DNA from: Lepidurus packardi
Taxonomy: Eukaryota > Arthropoda > Branchiopoda > Notostraca > Triopsidae
Direction of reading: 5' to 3'
Length of the DNA: 64,000 nucleotides
NCBI GenBank assembly: GCA_023053545.1
Contig: JAKZAN010000002.1
Span: 9,048,790-9,112,789, forward strand
A model generated the notes under the pieces. The model ran no database searches and was not told where the DNA came from. It saw only the letters and a program-made list of their open reading frames with translations. This document shows, in pieces, positions 12,324-22,943 of the stretch. Position numbers and translations under genes: made by a program. Position 1 is the stretch's first letter; every line of letters starts with the position of its first letter.

Positions 12324-14692
12324 TTAATCAGCTTGAACGGTAAAATACTCGAAACCATGCGTGCGCCTATTCCGGATCCAAACCCATGAAACGGACAAAG
12401 CCATAGCCAAAAGAACTGCACCGGCAAAACACAGAGTGATGAGGGTGGCTAAAACGGGTGCAGGAAGTACTGGGAACCAAGGCGCGGGATCCGGAGAATT
12501 TCCACAGGCGGCAATGATATCCGGGACTCGAATCGGAGCAGTTAAATACTTAAATGTGCTCAAATCACATTTGGCAGTGCAGTTCGGTAATGACAAAACG
12601 ATAGGTGCGTTGTGTTCCTCAGTACTGTTTTTGTATAAGATCTGAGAAACCAAGTTTTCCATTAACACAGTCGGATAACAGTAATTTCTGTATAGGAAAA
12701 GTTTACTTTTATAAAATATTCCCCATTGTCTGGCATCTGATGGAGTTCTACCATGACCAGAGAAGCATATGGAGGCTGGATGCCATTGTAAAGCCCCAAA
12801 GCTGATAAAAATATGGCCACAGTAACGTCATGAGCAGAATATATGAAGAATTTGCGCTCTTTGGGTAAAGACCCGTTTAGAAACGAATCCCAGTGCTGTA
12901 CCATTTCTTGCACAAGTGGACCTAGGAAGATACAACATTACAATCTCAAATCTATGTCTAAGCTGACACACTTACCTCCTTTGAGCTTTTGCATTTCAGT
13001 TGTATAGGCTTTAAGTCCAAAATTCAAGTCCGACAAGGCTTTGATGCGAGGTAACAATGGTGGGGCCCAATCTGGCATAGTGTAATTGTATCGTGACTAA
13101 CAAACCCGATATTAGCCTATGTTATTTGACAGATTTGTTCTTAATATTACTTCAATAAAAAGGACATCGTACAGATATTCAATATCTTCCAAATGCCGCA
13201 CCTCACTGCCTGTAAGGTTGGTTAAAAGGTCGTACAGATCTGCATTATCTTTGTTGATTTTTTGCATAAAAGGGGATGCGTTGAATTCCTTGACCAAGTC
13301 ATCATAGGCAGGACACGTCGATTCCAAGCGTAAAGCCTGAAAGGATAACACGTTAGAAAACAATTCGCATAAACGATTTTCTTGGCAGCCCAACTAAACT
13401 ATTGTTATGGCTAATCTGAATGTAGTTGTCAATTACTTTTCAATTAGTCTTTAAAAAGGAATTTCAACTAAACAACAATTGCAGTTATTTTAATTACATT
13501 CTCAACTATTGTACATCCAGTAATTTTCAGGTCAATTTGTCATAAATATACAGATATTTATGTTCCTATATTTCTTCTCTTTGTTTATCCCTTTCCAGTT
13601 TTGCTTCGTCCAGGCCTACCCCACAGTATATAGGAGTAAGCGAAGGATAACAAGGATATCTTCCCATGGAAAGCTTTGAGACCGATTTACTCAGCCCCAG
13701 GGGTAGATTTAGGTAAAAAGTTGGCTTATCGAAAGATTATCTATATACTGTGGCCTGCCCTTGATGTTTTCTAGAAGTTTCAGCATTGTTGGTTTTCGAC
13801 CTGGACTTCTGACCTTTGGAAATTTACGTTCACTTTGGAAACCGAGTTTCCTATCCTATATCTTTCTTCGGGGTTTCGTTTAATTAGAAAAACTACTACA
13901 ATTCCTTTCTCTCCCTTTCACCCTGTTTTGAATCGCATGAAAACGGAACTACAATAACTAGAACTATCAAGAAGGTAATAAATTAAGCTGTTCAACTATG
14001 TTTTTGTAAGTAGTTGAAAGTGCCATGAAAACTACTGGACAACATACTTCAACGTGGTACTTACACATTTCCCATTGCTGGAAAAAAAGGATCAATTTTG
14101 ATGAGACTTACATAATCTTCGCTTTCAGGACGAGTGTGTACTGGGATGGGTTGCCAAGGAATTTGCGAGTTCCATACTTGATCTCCCGATGGCGGATACA
14201 AGCCTGCCAAATGACTCATGGCGCTCATCAAAGTGCGATCTACATCTGTGCTTCTGACCTGTACTACGGCGGTATGATAATCTACGGGCAAGAAGGATGA
14301 ATAGCGGGCACGGACCCATTGTCCCAGGCCGTAATGCCGAGCCTTTCCAACCTGACAAAGAGACATCATACACAAATTACGCAATTTTGTTCACATTTAC
14401 GAAAAATACTTACGTTGGTAAGCTGTCCCCAGCCTGCTGGCCAATACTTAGGGTCCTTGTAAGGATCAGTTGGGTAGGTTCGAATTGGGGTCCTATCTCC
14501 ATGTCGGAAAAGCTGTGAACAATAAAATAACAACGCATTAGTGATTACTCGAAACAGCCTATTACTGTCACTTACGATATGCAGCAGTTTTAGAGTGGAA
14601 ACGGATTCCCCCACGTCATTTTGTACGGTTGGTTCAAGTCTTGCAGTACCCACGGTAAAAATAAAAACAATTAAAAGGGGGAAATACTTCAT
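12324..14692 (-). CDS. Lysosomal-type histidine acid phosphatase, membrane-anchored
   Basis: This gene encodes a phosphomonoesterase of the histidine acid phosphatase family (prostatic/lysosomal type), expected in the lysosome. Exons on the minus strand are 14692-14576, 14512-14414, 14351-14112, 13336-13151, 13096-12976, 12921-12707 and 12641-12324. All phases agree and give 431 aa. The start at 14692 opens a signal peptide (MKYFPLLIVFIFTVGTA). The catalytic signature LFRHGDRTP is at about residues 40-48, the substrate-pocket motif VRSTDVDRTLMSA follows near 110, and the proton-donor motif YSAHD is near residue 280. Several N-glycosylation sequons and family cysteines are present. The C-terminus has a hydrophobic segment (about residues 395-415), a basic stop-transfer sequence (RNRR) and a short tail containing YFTV. 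This YxxPhi pattern is in the position of the lysosomal sorting signal of vertebrate ACP2. Length is normal for the family and no break was seen. Confidence 0.93.
13611..13760. repeat. 150-bp inverted-repeat element in acid phosphatase intron 3
   Basis: The left arm GGCCTACCCCACAGTATATAG (13613-13633, quoted as one 21-base arm with one interrupted pair) and right arm CTATATACTGTGGCCTGCC (13741-13759) are near-perfect inverted repeats bracketing about 107 bp. The bracketed segment is itself roughly 70% identical to 19196-19300. It looks like a small fold-back or MITE-type insertion, but target-site duplications were not resolved. Confidence 0.5.
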
Positions 14693-16160
14693 TTCCCTAC
14701 AAGACTTGAACGATTTGTGCAGTAGAAAGTAAACAGCACAGCACTGGTGTCCCTGTAAATAAAAACTACACAATGAAAGGAGCGGAGCAAAGAAACTTGA
14801 TCAAGGATCCTACTAGGTGGCGTTCAGAACTCAAACGAAGTGGAAAATCTTCCATTTTGCTTGGCCAGCAGTGTTCCTGAAAACTTCGATCCGTTCCGTT
14901 CCGCTCTTTTGGTATCAACGAGAACGGAGCGGCGCTGAAAATGGCAGGGAACGGAGCGATTTTTTTCGGAAATTTGCCGTTCCCCATGCCATATAGTGGT
15001 CTTACTTAGAACCTTTACACTGGTTGTACCCGAAGCGCTTTGACAAACATTTTTTAAAATCGTTTTCTATAAAATTACGATATCTTTGAGCGGAACGGAT
15101 CTTTAAATAAAGCAGAACGGCAGTTCCGGAGCTAGTTCTTAATAAGATTTTACAGAATAGAACGGAATGTAGCGACAGAAGTCGATGTAAGAACGGTAGA
15201 GAACGATGTTCCGGGAAAAAGGACGTTCCGGAACACTGTTGGACAGAGGTATACACGTAACTGAATGACGCGTTAGGGACCAGGTTTTTCCTGGTTTTCA
15301 ACAGGTATGTGCTGCTAGCTATTAAGAAGCTTGGCAAGGAATTAGTAGAAGAAAGTTAACTATTATGAAGGCCATGCACTTAACCTTGCAGTTGTTAGTT
15401 AAAAGTAAACAGTACCAAAACACTTTTTGCTTTTTTTTCGCTTTGTTAGTAGTTCCCCTGCGAATGTTTCGAAGTTACCGCTAGTCTCCTACATACTGAA
15501 CTTAATTTAATTATTTTTCGCGTTCTCCGTAGCCATACTAATATGTTTGCTCCTCTTTCTACAGAAAAATCTCCAAACTTTAAGCAAGAATTCATGAATT
15601 TTTATATTTAAATCTTATAACGTTTCTTAATTCCTTAAAAACTTAGTTATTGTCATGTTTAGTACCATTGGTTAAAACCGAAAAAACTCATGTAACCTCC
15701 TTGAAAAGTTTTCTGTTATAAGATCGTGAAATTAGCGTGTTTTGTATTAACATATAACGTGTCCGGACAAGTTCAAGAGTACGATTTCACAAGTTTGTTG
15801 CCACTAAACGGATATGACCCCTGCAGCAACGTACACACGCCAGTTGCTTCCTAGCAAACAGTCAGTGCTGATATGCTTTTCTCCATAGATGTTATTTAAG
15901 CTAGTAGTTAAGCTTTATAACATAGTGAGTTAAACATTACCAATCGGATTAAGTAAGGTCGAAAACCTCGAAACAATTCAAGTGCGGGTTTAGTGTGGTG
16001 TCTGCAAAAGGCTGGTCAGGCCTACGCCAGTAAAAAAAATTGCAGTGTACTTCATCGCTGCCTTGCATTACCTTTTGCAGTCGAAAAATGTTGCATCTTT
16101 AATTGCTAAGCTGCTACTCCGCTACTTGGAGGTAGCTTCTCAACTTTCTGTGGGTATTAG
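14693..16160. other. Intergenic; GAACGGA-rich repeat debris
   Basis: No gene was seen. Between about 14775 and 15240 the words GGAACGGA, GAGCGG and their complements recur many times in both orientations (for example around 14778, 14890, 14921, 14951, 15090, 15115, 15165 and 15230), as expected for decayed repeat or transposon sequence. The part near 14819 shares about 30 bases with 19928-19960. Confidence 0.4.
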
Positions 16161-17877
16161 GAAAACCAGTAGGAAAAGTTATGCCAGGAGTTCTTGGCCG
16201 GTTAGGTCTTTTGCCGCAAGATTTTGGTGTTTTCAAGATTGTCAGCCGACGCCCAAGTCAACATTTAAAAGTCAGTGTTGGCGAGATATGGTAAGAGAAC
16301 CATTTTTCTTTCTCCAAGCCGTTGGTTAATAACAAAACTTTGATGAGGTTTTCCTTCTCTTTTGAATTTTTATCAACATTCTCGTTGAAGAATGTTGAAA
16401 ATTCAAACTACTAATTTTTTTGTTGAATGTCAATGCTAAGCTGAAGAATTTTATAGAATTTTGAAAAGATTCAGAAAGTGGTTTTTGGTTGTAAAGAAAA
16501 CGTCAGTACTGTATTAAGGTTTTTCCTACTTCACGTTTTGTGGAAGAACCTTTGGTAACCTTGACCGAATAAAGTGGGTGGAAGGGGCGAAAGGGGATGG
16601 GGAGGACAATTTGGTGATGCGGCGTTCATACGATGTCTCGAACCGAAAAACGAAAGCAGTGAGGTCGGCTTGGCCAACGTCTAAAACGTGGGCTGTTGTT
16701 TTTTATTTGTCACCGGAAGTCTACAAACGCAAATCTGGACAAGTTTTATTATTCTCCAAAGTGAAGTGGTGTTTCGTACGTTTTCTGTTTTCGCATTTGT
16801 ATTGAGGTGCTTTCCTCTACGGAATTGATTTCGTGCGTACTGATATTTTTCTCTATACTTCTAGTTTTCGGTTGCAAAATGACAGCGAAGAGGAACAGGC
16901 AACCCTGCGCCAAGAGGTTAACATGTTCTTACGAATCCGATTTCAATTTACAGATCATGGGAGCTTCGGTGTGATGGTAGTAACAGTTTAAAGTTTACAT
17001 TTGTATGTTTTTAATACTCATTATCTTCTTTCATACAAGCAACTGGAAGGCTTTTTTGAAGTCAACAGAAGATCGATCACACGATTTCGTAGCCGTTTCC
17101 AAGATTACTTTATAGGACAGTAAGGAGCAGATTTACGTGCATTTTGAGTTCTTAAGTTTCGTTTTAAGTCTTTTTAAAGGTTTTTTTTTATTAGATTTGC
17201 AATAGTGGGTTACAGTGAACTGGTTGGTGATCTAGGAAACCACTGCCGTTTAGCAGGTAATAACCTTCAGAGTTGTGGTGGAGCACAGCTTGATGGTTGT
17301 CTCAAGTCGGACAGGAAAGCGAAATGTAAGTTAGCGTTTTAATGGTTTAATATTTTTGATAAATTGCATTTCGTTTTAGTTTATTCTAGTTGAAGTTGAA
17401 CGATGTCAAAGATCTGGCGCGGTTTACTACGTCCCTGTTATGCGAATTTGTCCGCAGCGCGCCAGGGATCCACAGATCTTCCATCGTCGAGCTGCCAGGT
17501 AATTTAATTTTAAATGTAAATAAGGATGTAATAATGGTAAATTAGAATGGAAAAAATTACAAACCTTTTGCTAGGCAAACCTTTTGTTTTGTTAAGAGCT
17601 GATTAAGCAGGAAATGATTACGGTGCTCCATTTTGAAGGATTGCGCAACCCGGAGGAAAAAGAAGGGGTAAAAGGCACAGATAACATGGTACGGCAAGCC
17701 TATTTGGACGCTCCTCCTTATGAAGATATTTCTTTTGAAAGCTTGGATCAGGTAAGAGTCGTTTGCTCCACTGCAAATCACGTTGGCAATGATTTCGCTG
17801 ACATGGAACTTTTTTTGTTTACCGCTACTTTCTGCATAAGTGTAAGTTGTGAAAGCTGGAATAGGTCATGACGACCT
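16161..17877 (+). CDS. Unresolved multi-block coding locus
   Basis: I do not recognise this locus. Exon-like blocks with good splice signals lie at 16161-16290, about 16572-16760, 16865-16976, 17040-17119, 17195-17325, about 17382-17501 and 17595-17750, with a possible last exon 17867-17877 (ending TGA). Examples of coding-like peptides are KVMPGVLGRLGLLPQDFGVF, FAIVGYSELVGDLGNHCRL and ITVLHFEGLRNPEEKEG. The donor at 17501 leaves two (or one) extra bases while the next block is open only in phase 0, so the blocks cannot be joined in one frame. The first two blocks also do not join cleanly. It could be a real gene with an exon I mis-drew, a gene with a small indel in this assembly, or a decaying copy. 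No function can be proposed. Confidence 0.35.
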
Positions 17878-18590
17878 GAGCCTGGAGTCGTACTGTCAAA
17901 TGTGGGATCTTCTGGCTGTGATTCTTGTGGTGATAATGCGTTACAATTCAATTATTAACCTTTACAACTGGGGCATTTGTGCTTTAGGGCAAAATTGACC
18001 AATTGGAAGGGTACCCCTTAACATTGCTCTAGCTCTCAATTTTCCAAATCAGGTGGATTCTTTTTTTCGATTTTTCTTAGCTCCAAAAATTATTATAAAT
18101 ATGCAAGTGAGATGTTTTGCTTCCACCCTGAATTCCTTATTTGCTTATTTGTTACACCAAAAACATTCCCGTAAAATTTAGTTACCTGTAGTGTCCTTTC
18201 TGTTGTACGATTTGAAATAAAAGCGAAAATTTGAAAAAAAAAAAATGTGCGACATTTTGAAAAAAAATCCGCTAGAAGGGGTGTGGCCTCTACAAAAAGG
18301 ATGAATCTTATTGGTGGATTGTGACAAAAGGGGGCGTGGTCTCTTTTCGATCTGGAGAAGCGTTTTCAGGGCTTTTCTCCATAAGGAATAATGCTGTATC
18401 AAGGGGGTCCCCTTCAAAAATCGTGAAAAATTGAGAGCCTCGCCCCTTTTCCCAACTTCCCTGCTCAGTTTCCTATCCCAATATTGGAGTTCGTGAAGCC
18501 GAAGCTTCACAATTTCGGATATGGGTATAGGAACCATACCGGGAAGGTATTAGGTACAAAGAAAGGGAACCATGTAATATTTCGTTTTTT
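17878..18590. other. Intergenic between unresolved locus and SINE-like fragment
   Basis: No gene was supported. A 119-codon frame on the minus strand (18178-18537) is without recognisable motifs. A short perfect hairpin (GTGAAGC..GCTTCAC) lies at about 18494-18511. Confidence 0.35.
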
Positions 18591-18599
18591 TACGAAATA

Positions 18600-18690
18600 A
18601 AGTGCATCGACAGGGTTTCGACCCCACGACCTTTCGCTTCTAAGTCTTGCGACTTACCCACTTGGTCTCACGCTCATACTTCGAATGTGT
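18600..18690 (-). repeat. tRNA-like (SINE-type) fragment
   Basis: Read on the minus strand, the sequence has an A-box-like block (GAGACCAAGTGGGTAAG), an anticodon-arm-like block (CGCAAGACTTAGAAGCG) and a T-arm with B-box character (GGTCGTGGGGTCGAAACCC). These elements have tRNA spacing, but the anticodon loop is too long and no acceptor stem pairs, so it is not a functional tRNA gene. A tRNA-derived SINE head or a tRNA pseudogene is the best reading. Confidence 0.5.
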
Positions 18691-19179
18691 TGAAATTCCT
18701 ATAAGTATATATAGAAAGCTGTTCAACAGATTATCTCGGCGGGCCTTGCCGCCTTGAACGCACCGACCTTTTTTACTTTCATCATTCATCATCATTTTAC
18801 TTTCAAACCAAGTAATTCTCTCGTAGTGAGTACAAAATATCGCAACAAAAGCATCAAATCATAAAAACTTGTTTGCAAGAAAATGACATGTATTTTTCTT
18901 AAAAGTTCACGCATGAACCGCATTCCAAAAACACGTTGTTCTAGTACACAATTTCACTTCTTCGGCGTATATGCCCAAAGGCCTCCAGATCATGTATCTG
19001 TCCGTACTGTCCCACACTCCGTAACTGGGGCAAATCCTGCAGAGCAGCTTGATAACGGCTTTAGAAACGTCTGCCCCCTTCGTCGAGCACTCTTTTGTCT
19101 TCACTTCTCCCAAGGTAAATAAATCCAGCAGCTAAACAACAATAATTACTTACAATACCCTCTTTCAAAAATACGACTC

Positions 19180-19300
19180 AATATAAGTTACCTGGTCAGT
19201 ACGATAACATGGGTATCATCGAATGAAAGGTTTTTAACCGACTTTCTCAGTCCCAAGAGTAGATTCAGGTAAAAGGCCAGAATATCAAAGGATACATTTC
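19180..19300 (-). repeat. Segment homologous to 13640-13740
   Basis: About 100 bp align at roughly 70% identity, almost without gaps, to the interior of the inverted-repeat element in the acid phosphatase intron. Both copies are open on the minus strand and read alike (FYLNLLLGLRKSV here, FYLNLPLGLSKSV there). The frame here extends to 19394 and meets a donor-like CCAG|GTAAC at about 19190. A further open block with an acceptor-like start lies at 19130-18910, but its phase does not fit. Confidence 0.5.
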
Positions 19301-19738
19301 TAAACCTCCCAGTGTAGTTCAAAAACGGTACCGACGGTTTACAAAGCGGAATGGGTCGCATCTCGTAGCAGTCCAAAACTTCCCCAGAGTGCACGAGAGA
19401 AAGGCCAGTCCACTTTTTCTTAATGTTTTGTTCTCTTCTTGAACCCTTTTTCTAGTACATTAGGAATACTAATTTGGAATAACTACCTTCCGGGGACATG
19501 GCAAGTCTGTGAATCCGATATCAATATACTGTAGTATCTAGTATGGAACCGACACTACGAAAATTTGAAGCCAATACGATGGCGATGTCATCCCTTATCC
19601 CTTTTGAGGCCCCGAACTAAACTTTGTTTGGTCTGGATTTTCGAAACAAGTCTGCATACAAGAAGCTAATAGTACCGCCACGTCTGCTCGTTGGCGTTGA
19701 ATGAATGGCGTTGAAATGTTTCTTAGAAAATCCCTGAA

Positions 19739-19765
19739 CCTAACTTAACCTAACCTAGCCTAACC
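19739..19765. repeat. Degenerate CCTAA (TTAGG) telomere-like block
   Basis: Five consecutive pentamers read CCTAA, CTTAA, CCTAA, CCTAG, CCTAA, followed by CC. This is the complement of the arthropod telomere unit TTAGG, here interstitial and short. Confidence 0.5.
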
Positions 19766-20033
19766 AATAGTAACACTCAATAAACACGAAGTTAGTGAGT
19801 TGCACTTTTGAGGTGAATAGCAGCGCTATGAACCGACGCGGAGGTACGATGGTACCAATCTCTGCACCTCAGGTAGGTGACTTTTTTTCAGTTGAGCGAA
19901 TCATTAAGGACCCCATATTAATGGCTAATGGCGTTCAGAACTAATACGAGGCGGTGGAAAACATTCAGTTTTTACTAGAAATTAGAATGCGAGGATTTTA
20001 TAGAAACGTCATTGTAATAAAAATACTTTCGCT

Positions 20034-21830
20034 TCATAACAATTGGGATAATCCTAGAAAAAGACTAGTGCACAATAAAATAGTTCCGATAGCTAAAACT
20101 CCCTTGTTTATCATTGATTTATATGGCGATGGTTGCGGCCAAAACATATTAATAATAGCTAAGCTCATGTGTTGGCCATCGAGACCGGGACAAGGAACAA
20201 TATTTAACAAGGCTAGTCCTCCAGATAAAATGATAAGATAGCGTATTATTCTCGCTAAGCTAGCAGGAAGCCATATAGGGAGAAAGCTCCACTTACTAAC
20301 GTATGGGCTGACGTGCGCTTCGCTCCAAATATCGTTCGCCGACCCGACGAAAAGGACAGCAGGAAGTGAAGTCGTATTTGACGACTGTCGCTCTAGTACA
20401 AAGAGCTGTTCGTGCGTTTTTAATGACGGACTGGCACAATATGAGCAACTTGCGCTCGAATTATCACAAAAACTATACTTCGAGAGCTCAATAACATGAC
20501 GCGCAGACAAACAACGAAAAAACTAAAAAAAGAATACTTTTAGATCACAAACGTATACACTAAACAACAAAAATACTTTTGCTGAGGAATGATTGTCGCT
20601 TAAAGAAAAGCAGATTCTAGCAGGATCGTCTTCAGGACAACAACTAGCGTTTTGGCTATTCAAAGGATCCCAACTTCTTTCATCGAGGGTTTTCATGATG
20701 AAGGAAGTCAAACAGTAGGCTTGATGTGAAGTCTGCGCTTGTAAAAGACAAGTCCTCCACGAATTTGATGACTTTGTCTCACAGCCATTTAAGCGCGTGA
20801 CAACATCGCCAACTGTCAGACCACGTGGTCCTAGCAGGCCTGATCCCTTTTCAAATACACGGAAATTAGATAAGAAGCTTTAGAGACACTTATTTGCTTT
20901 TGGTACCTCGCTCACGTGATAAACAGCATGCCCTTGACCTTCAGTATAGAAAAGACCAGCTGTACTAGCACCAAAGGGCAAAAGTGCCATACCAATACCG
21001 ATTAGCACTATGTTATGCCAAATGCCGGCTGTGTATATCCGTAGTTGCTTGGCTGGAGGCAAACTCGTTACTTCTATTGTGGGCAAGGACACGAATGCTG
21101 CTGGTAAGAAGACTAATACCAGTACCCCGCAGCCCAGCACGGGAATTCCTTCTCTACACAACAGTACACGCTATAAAATTAATGCCTATTTACAGAAAAA
21201 CTTAAAGATCTTGAAGCTTTACCTAGCAGCAGCCAGTGCATGTCCTGCTTCATGGATAACGCTGCAAATAAGCAGCGCAAATAATATAATTGGTAGCTGA
21301 GCCATGGGAACATTGACACCAGGTATCTAGACGTACATTCAAATATTTAGATAAGTATAGTAAAATAACAATTGAACATTTACCATGGGTTGTAAGACAG
21401 GTTGGGAGAAAGTAGCTTGTTCCTCCGCAGGGTCTGAAGCAACCCATTGTTTTTGTGTAACAACCCATGTGTTACTGGCGAGCAGGGAAAGTGAAGGGAT
21501 TATTAAAGAAACTGTAATCCAAGTCCCAGCTCCAAACCACACATCCCAAAGGCGAGGCTTCACATGAACCACAGCTGGCCACAATCTATTTAATTTCCCT
21601 GTGGTCCATGAAACTTGGCAGTACGTCGCTGACACTTTCAGTCCAGTTTTTCGTAATATGGATGAAAGCTTTGCGGGCCATCTAGTCTGCAATGAAGTAG
21701 AACAAATTACAGCTAATGCAGTTCGATGTGCCCCTCTTACTTACGTCTTACTTACCTTTATGTAGTGTTCCGTAATTCGTATAAGAAAGTACAATCCGAC
21801 GATCAGAATTACTGAAAACCACAATTCCAT
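20034..21830 (-). CDS. Membrane-bound site-2 protease (MBTPS2/S2P)
   Basis: This is an intramembrane zinc metalloprotease that releases membrane-bound transcription factors such as SREBP and ATF6 in the Golgi after site-1 cleavage. Exons on the minus strand are 21830-21756, 21686-21384, 21326-21223, 21153-20907, 20846-20577 and 20522-20034. All phases agree and give 495 aa, close to the roughly 520 aa usual for animals. The start MELWFSVILIVGLYF opens an N-terminal membrane segment. Exon 3 carries VIHEAGHALAA, the HExxH zinc site. Exon 4 has QLRIYTAGIWHN, exon 5 GPRGLTVGD and a Cys-rich luminal stretch, and exon 6 NIVPCPGLDGQH, which supplies the LDG motif with the third zinc ligand. The last intron is only 54 bp. 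It is transcribed away from the small membrane-protein gene at 22.4-22.9 kb on the same strand. Confidence 0.94.
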
Positions 21831-22440
21831 TGCTGTAACTAAAGAAGTCGGGCATATCAAATACTTACAAATTTAGATTACAAATACACTAAAACTTGCT
21901 CGGCAAACAAATAACAAACAGAAACACGCCCGAATGCGACCATTTGTACACAATTCTAAGTACACGTAAACTAAGTGTCATAGTAGTACACTTTCTGCTA
22001 TTGACCCAAACTTTTTTCTGAGATGTCGGTAGATCCACTTTAGCCAGTCGAATTTCAGTTTCCTTTGCACCTTCAGTAGTAATTATTTCCATTTTGGCAG
22101 CATGATCATGCAAGTTATTTCTTTCCAAATGAGAAGCTATTCTGGTGACGGGAAATTACGGGTGCAGTTACAAGACAATACTTTAATAGAGCGTGGGATT
22201 TAATAGGAATTTAAAATAGCCACTTTTTTAATTACACACTCTACGCATTGTACAAAAAAGTAAAAGCCAAAAAAATAAACTGAACATATACAAATTAATA
22301 AGTGTCCAGATCAAGTACTTCGACCTATACGACAATTTCCTTTGAATAGTTTTTCTATCGAGTTGACAAGTAGTTCCTGCATAAAAAGAATTTCAATTAA
22401 GGACGGACACCGCAGGGTTTCAACAGCTTTTTCCTGCTAT

Positions 22441-22943
22441 TTAAAATAACGTTTTTTTGCTACATATGACAAGACCAAGTCGGAACGCGATATAAAATGC
22501 CGTTAAAGAGGAACTATTAGACAGGGAAACTATGTGAATTCTGTCCCGAATTCCAACAATAATAATACTTAAACTGGAAAGCAATATAAATGTGATTAAA
22601 TAATACACACGAGGAAAGTGTACCGAGCAAGCTACTTTTGTCCTAAGCCGCATTCTCTGCTCGTCAAGCCAGTTATTTTTACGTGCTGATAATGCTTTCC
22701 ACACCATTAAACTAGCAGTAAACCACCAAAACTCATAAAGCTTACTCTTAGTATTTGATAAACCCCAGGCTACCTAAAGCAATCATAGTACCACCAACTA
22801 ACAGTTCCATTTTCCTTATGCTTTGAAGCATGAAACTTGCCATTTTCAGTATTTGGCAATTCATATCGCGGCCGGATACTTTGTGGTGCAGTCTGTGAAC
22901 TCCCATATGGTCTCGTAAATGCCAAACGCTGGTCGACAAACAT
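22441..22943 (-). CDS. Small predicted two-span membrane protein, unidentified
   Basis: I do not recognise the family. Two exons, 22943-22774 and 22711-22441, are joined by a 62-bp GT-AG intron with matching phase and encode about 146 aa beginning MFVDQRLAFTRPYGSSQ. The N-terminal half is hydrophilic (HKENGTVSWWYYDCF), followed by a charged linker (SARKNNWLDEQRMRLR) and two hydrophobic segments (YYLITFILLSSLSIIIVGI and LTAFYIAFRLGLVIC). It ends CSKKTLF. The topology suggests a small ER or other endomembrane protein. It lies about 600 bp upstream of MBTPS2 on the same strand. An open frame at 22128-21889 between them (ETEIRLAKVDLPTSQKK) could be extra coding sequence, but I could not connect it. 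Confidence 0.5.

Noticed and set aside
18494..18511. Helitron-type terminal hairpin
   Set aside because: A 7-bp hairpin is present but the required CTRR end and target context are missing.
18600..18690. Functional tRNA gene
   Set aside because: B-box and A-box resemblance exists, but the anticodon loop is too long and no acceptor stem pairs.
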